Shown in pieces: positions 7,694 through 8,511 of a DNA stretch of 8,511 nt (the stretch's first letter is position 1; every line of letters starts with the position of its first letter). This DNA comes from Candidatus Latescibacterota bacterium (lineage in GTDB: Bacteria > Latescibacterota > Latescibacteria > Latescibacterales > Latescibacteraceae): NCBI GenBank assembly GCA_018656855.1, contig JABHYP010000355.1, positions 1-8,511 of the forward strand, in the 5' to 3' direction. A model generated the notes under the pieces. It ran no database searches. It was given only the letters and a program-made list of their open reading frames with translations, and was not told the DNA's origin. The position numbers and the translations under genes were made by a program.

Positions 7694-7829
7694 TAATAAG
7701 CATAGCACTTATGAAAATGTTTGAAATAGGCAACTAATTTGTTAATTGACATTATACCCGAACGAAAACCATAGAAACAGTTGTATTTATTAAAAACTTT
7801 CAGTAAACTGATTCAAAGTAAAAAAAGTT
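7694..7829. other. AT-rich spacer before the dehydrogenase remnant
   Basis: Between the formyltransferase stop and the remnant lie 136 AT-rich bases with no credible gene. TTGACA occurs at 7746-7751, but the bases about 17 further on (CATAGA region) are a poor -10, so only a weak promoter candidate for the aminotransferase can be suggested. No strong hairpin with a T-run is seen. Confidence 0.4.
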
Positions 7830-7907
7830 ATATATGAATCAATCGAAACCGGCAGAAAGGTGTTCCTGCGGTTTAAACTGGAAAAATGCAGACTTGGACA
7901 AAGATAA
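7830..7907 (+). pseudogene. 3'-end remnant of a second WbpB/WlbA-like dehydrogenase gene
   Basis: Read in frame, these bases give IYESIETGRKV, then FLRFKLEKCRLGQR and a TAA stop. The intact dehydrogenase ends IYESIESGREV, LLRFKPEKCRLGHR plus three more residues. Twenty of 25 residues and 61 of 75 bases match without gaps. Six codons differ only at the third base without changing the residue, the pattern expected from a diverged functional gene rather than from random decay of a recent copy. The match stops abruptly upstream of 7830, and an in-frame TGA lies at 7809-7811, so no intact gene remains. The stop codon is 24 bases before the aminotransferase ATG. This suggests that a dehydrogenase gene once sat directly upstream of the aminotransferase. 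The remnant appears to have no coding function now. Confidence 0.85.
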
Positions 7908-7931
7908 AAAATTTCTATACTGTGAAATACT

Positions 7932-8511
7932 ATGATAAAATTTCTTGATTTAACACAACAGTATAAAAGTATAAAAAGTGAAATTGACCGTGCTGTCTCC
8001 ACTGTACTGAATGATAGCGCTTTTATTGGCGGGCAATATGTAAAACACTTTGAGGACGACTTTACACGGTATCACGGTATCAAACACTGTATCGGTGTCG
8101 GGAATGGAACCGATGCGCTTGAAATAACGCTTGAAGCACTGAAACTCCCCCCCGAAAGCGAAGTAATCGTACCCGCAAACACTTTTATCGCTACCAGCGA
8201 AGCGGTCACAAGAGCCGGTCATAAGATAGTCTTTTGTGACTGTAACTCCGGGAATTACACGATTTCAACTGAAGATGCGAAAAAACGAATTACTACCCAC
8301 ACAAAAGCGCTGATAGCGGTACATCTGTATGGCCACCCCTGCAATATGGATGCAGTTATGTCACTGGCCCGCGAACATCGTCTTAAAGTTATCGAGGACT
8401 GTGCCCAGGCTCATGGCGCAGAGTACAGGGGGAGGCGTGTCGGAGCTCACGGGGATGCGGGGACTTTCAGCTTTTATCCGGGGAAGATTCTTGGCGCTTA
8501 CGGCGATGGTG
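7932..8511 (+). CDS. DegT/DnrJ/EryC1/StrS-family sugar aminotransferase, 3' end beyond window
   Basis: The frame is open from the ATG at 7932 to the right edge, giving 193 residues plus one base; family members are usually about 370 residues, so roughly half is present. These PLP enzymes transfer an amino group, usually from glutamate, to a keto sugar nucleotide. Visible landmarks are FLDLTQQY (4-11), VGNGTDAL (56-63), EVIVPANTFIAT (77-88), HLYGHP (131-136), EDCAQAHGA (155-163, with the Asp that contacts the PLP ring nitrogen) and SFYPGK (180-185), with Lys185 as the PLP-binding lysine. The residue after that lysine is Ile where many members have Asn (GKNLGA). No clear Shine-Dalgarno precedes the ATG. 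With the upstream dehydrogenase it matches the WbpB-WbpE or GnnA-GnnB logic of making a 3-amino sugar; other DegT roles cannot be excluded. Confidence 0.9.
   Translation, partial: MIKFLDLTQQYKSIKSEIDRAVSTVLNDSAFIGGQYVKHFEDDFTRYHGIKHCIGVGNGTDALEITLEALKLPPESEVIVPANTFIATSEAVTRAGHKIVFCDCNSGNYTISTEDAKKRITTHTKALIAVHLYGHPCNMDAVMSLAREHRLKVIEDCAQAHGAEYRGRRVGAHGDAGTFSFYPGKILGAYGDG

Noticed and set aside
7746..7775. TTGACA with a possible -10 as an aminotransferase promoter
   Set aside because: The -10 match near 7770 is poor (CATAGA), and a lone -35-like hexamer in AT-rich DNA is not convincing.
7790..8222. Minus-strand open frames over the spacer and the aminotransferase start
   Set aside because: They are antisense to the aminotransferase or the remnant and have no family features.

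Overview
The window looks like chromosomal DNA from an uncultivated or little-studied Gram-negative-type bacterium. Three genes in a row carry twin-arginine (Tat) signal sequences. One of them ends in a FlgD-like Ig domain, a C-terminal arrangement often seen in FCB-group and related candidate phyla. That placement is inference from gene content, not a taxonomic result. No tRNA, rRNA, CRISPR array, transposase or phage gene was seen.

Left part (1-4338): three predicted Tat-exported proteins. On the minus strand lie a DUF362 protein with a C-terminal FlgD-like domain (2663 to 1059) and then an SIS-like protein that runs off the left edge (945 to 1). Diverging from them on the plus strand is a second, paralogous DUF362 protein (2902-4338). 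The 238-base AT-rich divergent spacer has a TATAAT-type -10 on each strand and a small palindrome between them.

Right part (4486-8511): a plus-strand cluster for nucleotide-sugar modification. It encodes a WbpB/WlbA/GnnA-like Gfo/Idh/MocA sugar 3-dehydrogenase, an unusual fusion of a sugar nucleotidyltransferase-like domain with a Nudix hydrolase domain, a formyltransferase-fold enzyme, and a DegT/DnrJ/EryC1-type aminotransferase cut by the right edge. Together they suggest oxidation of a sugar carbon, transamination to an amino sugar and N-formylation. The likely product is a formamido sugar for a surface glycan or lipid A-like molecule; the exact sugar cannot be read from sequence.

The most notable hidden structure is in the spacer before the aminotransferase. 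Bases 7830-7907 are a remnant of the 3' end of a second dehydrogenase gene: 25 codons, 20 identical residues and 61 of 75 identical bases relative to 5473-5547, with its own stop codon 24 bases before the aminotransferase start. The fusion and formyltransferase genes between the two copies are visibly AT-richer than the genes on either side. This suggests that a two-gene cassette entered an older dehydrogenase-aminotransferase pair, or that a rearrangement left a scar.
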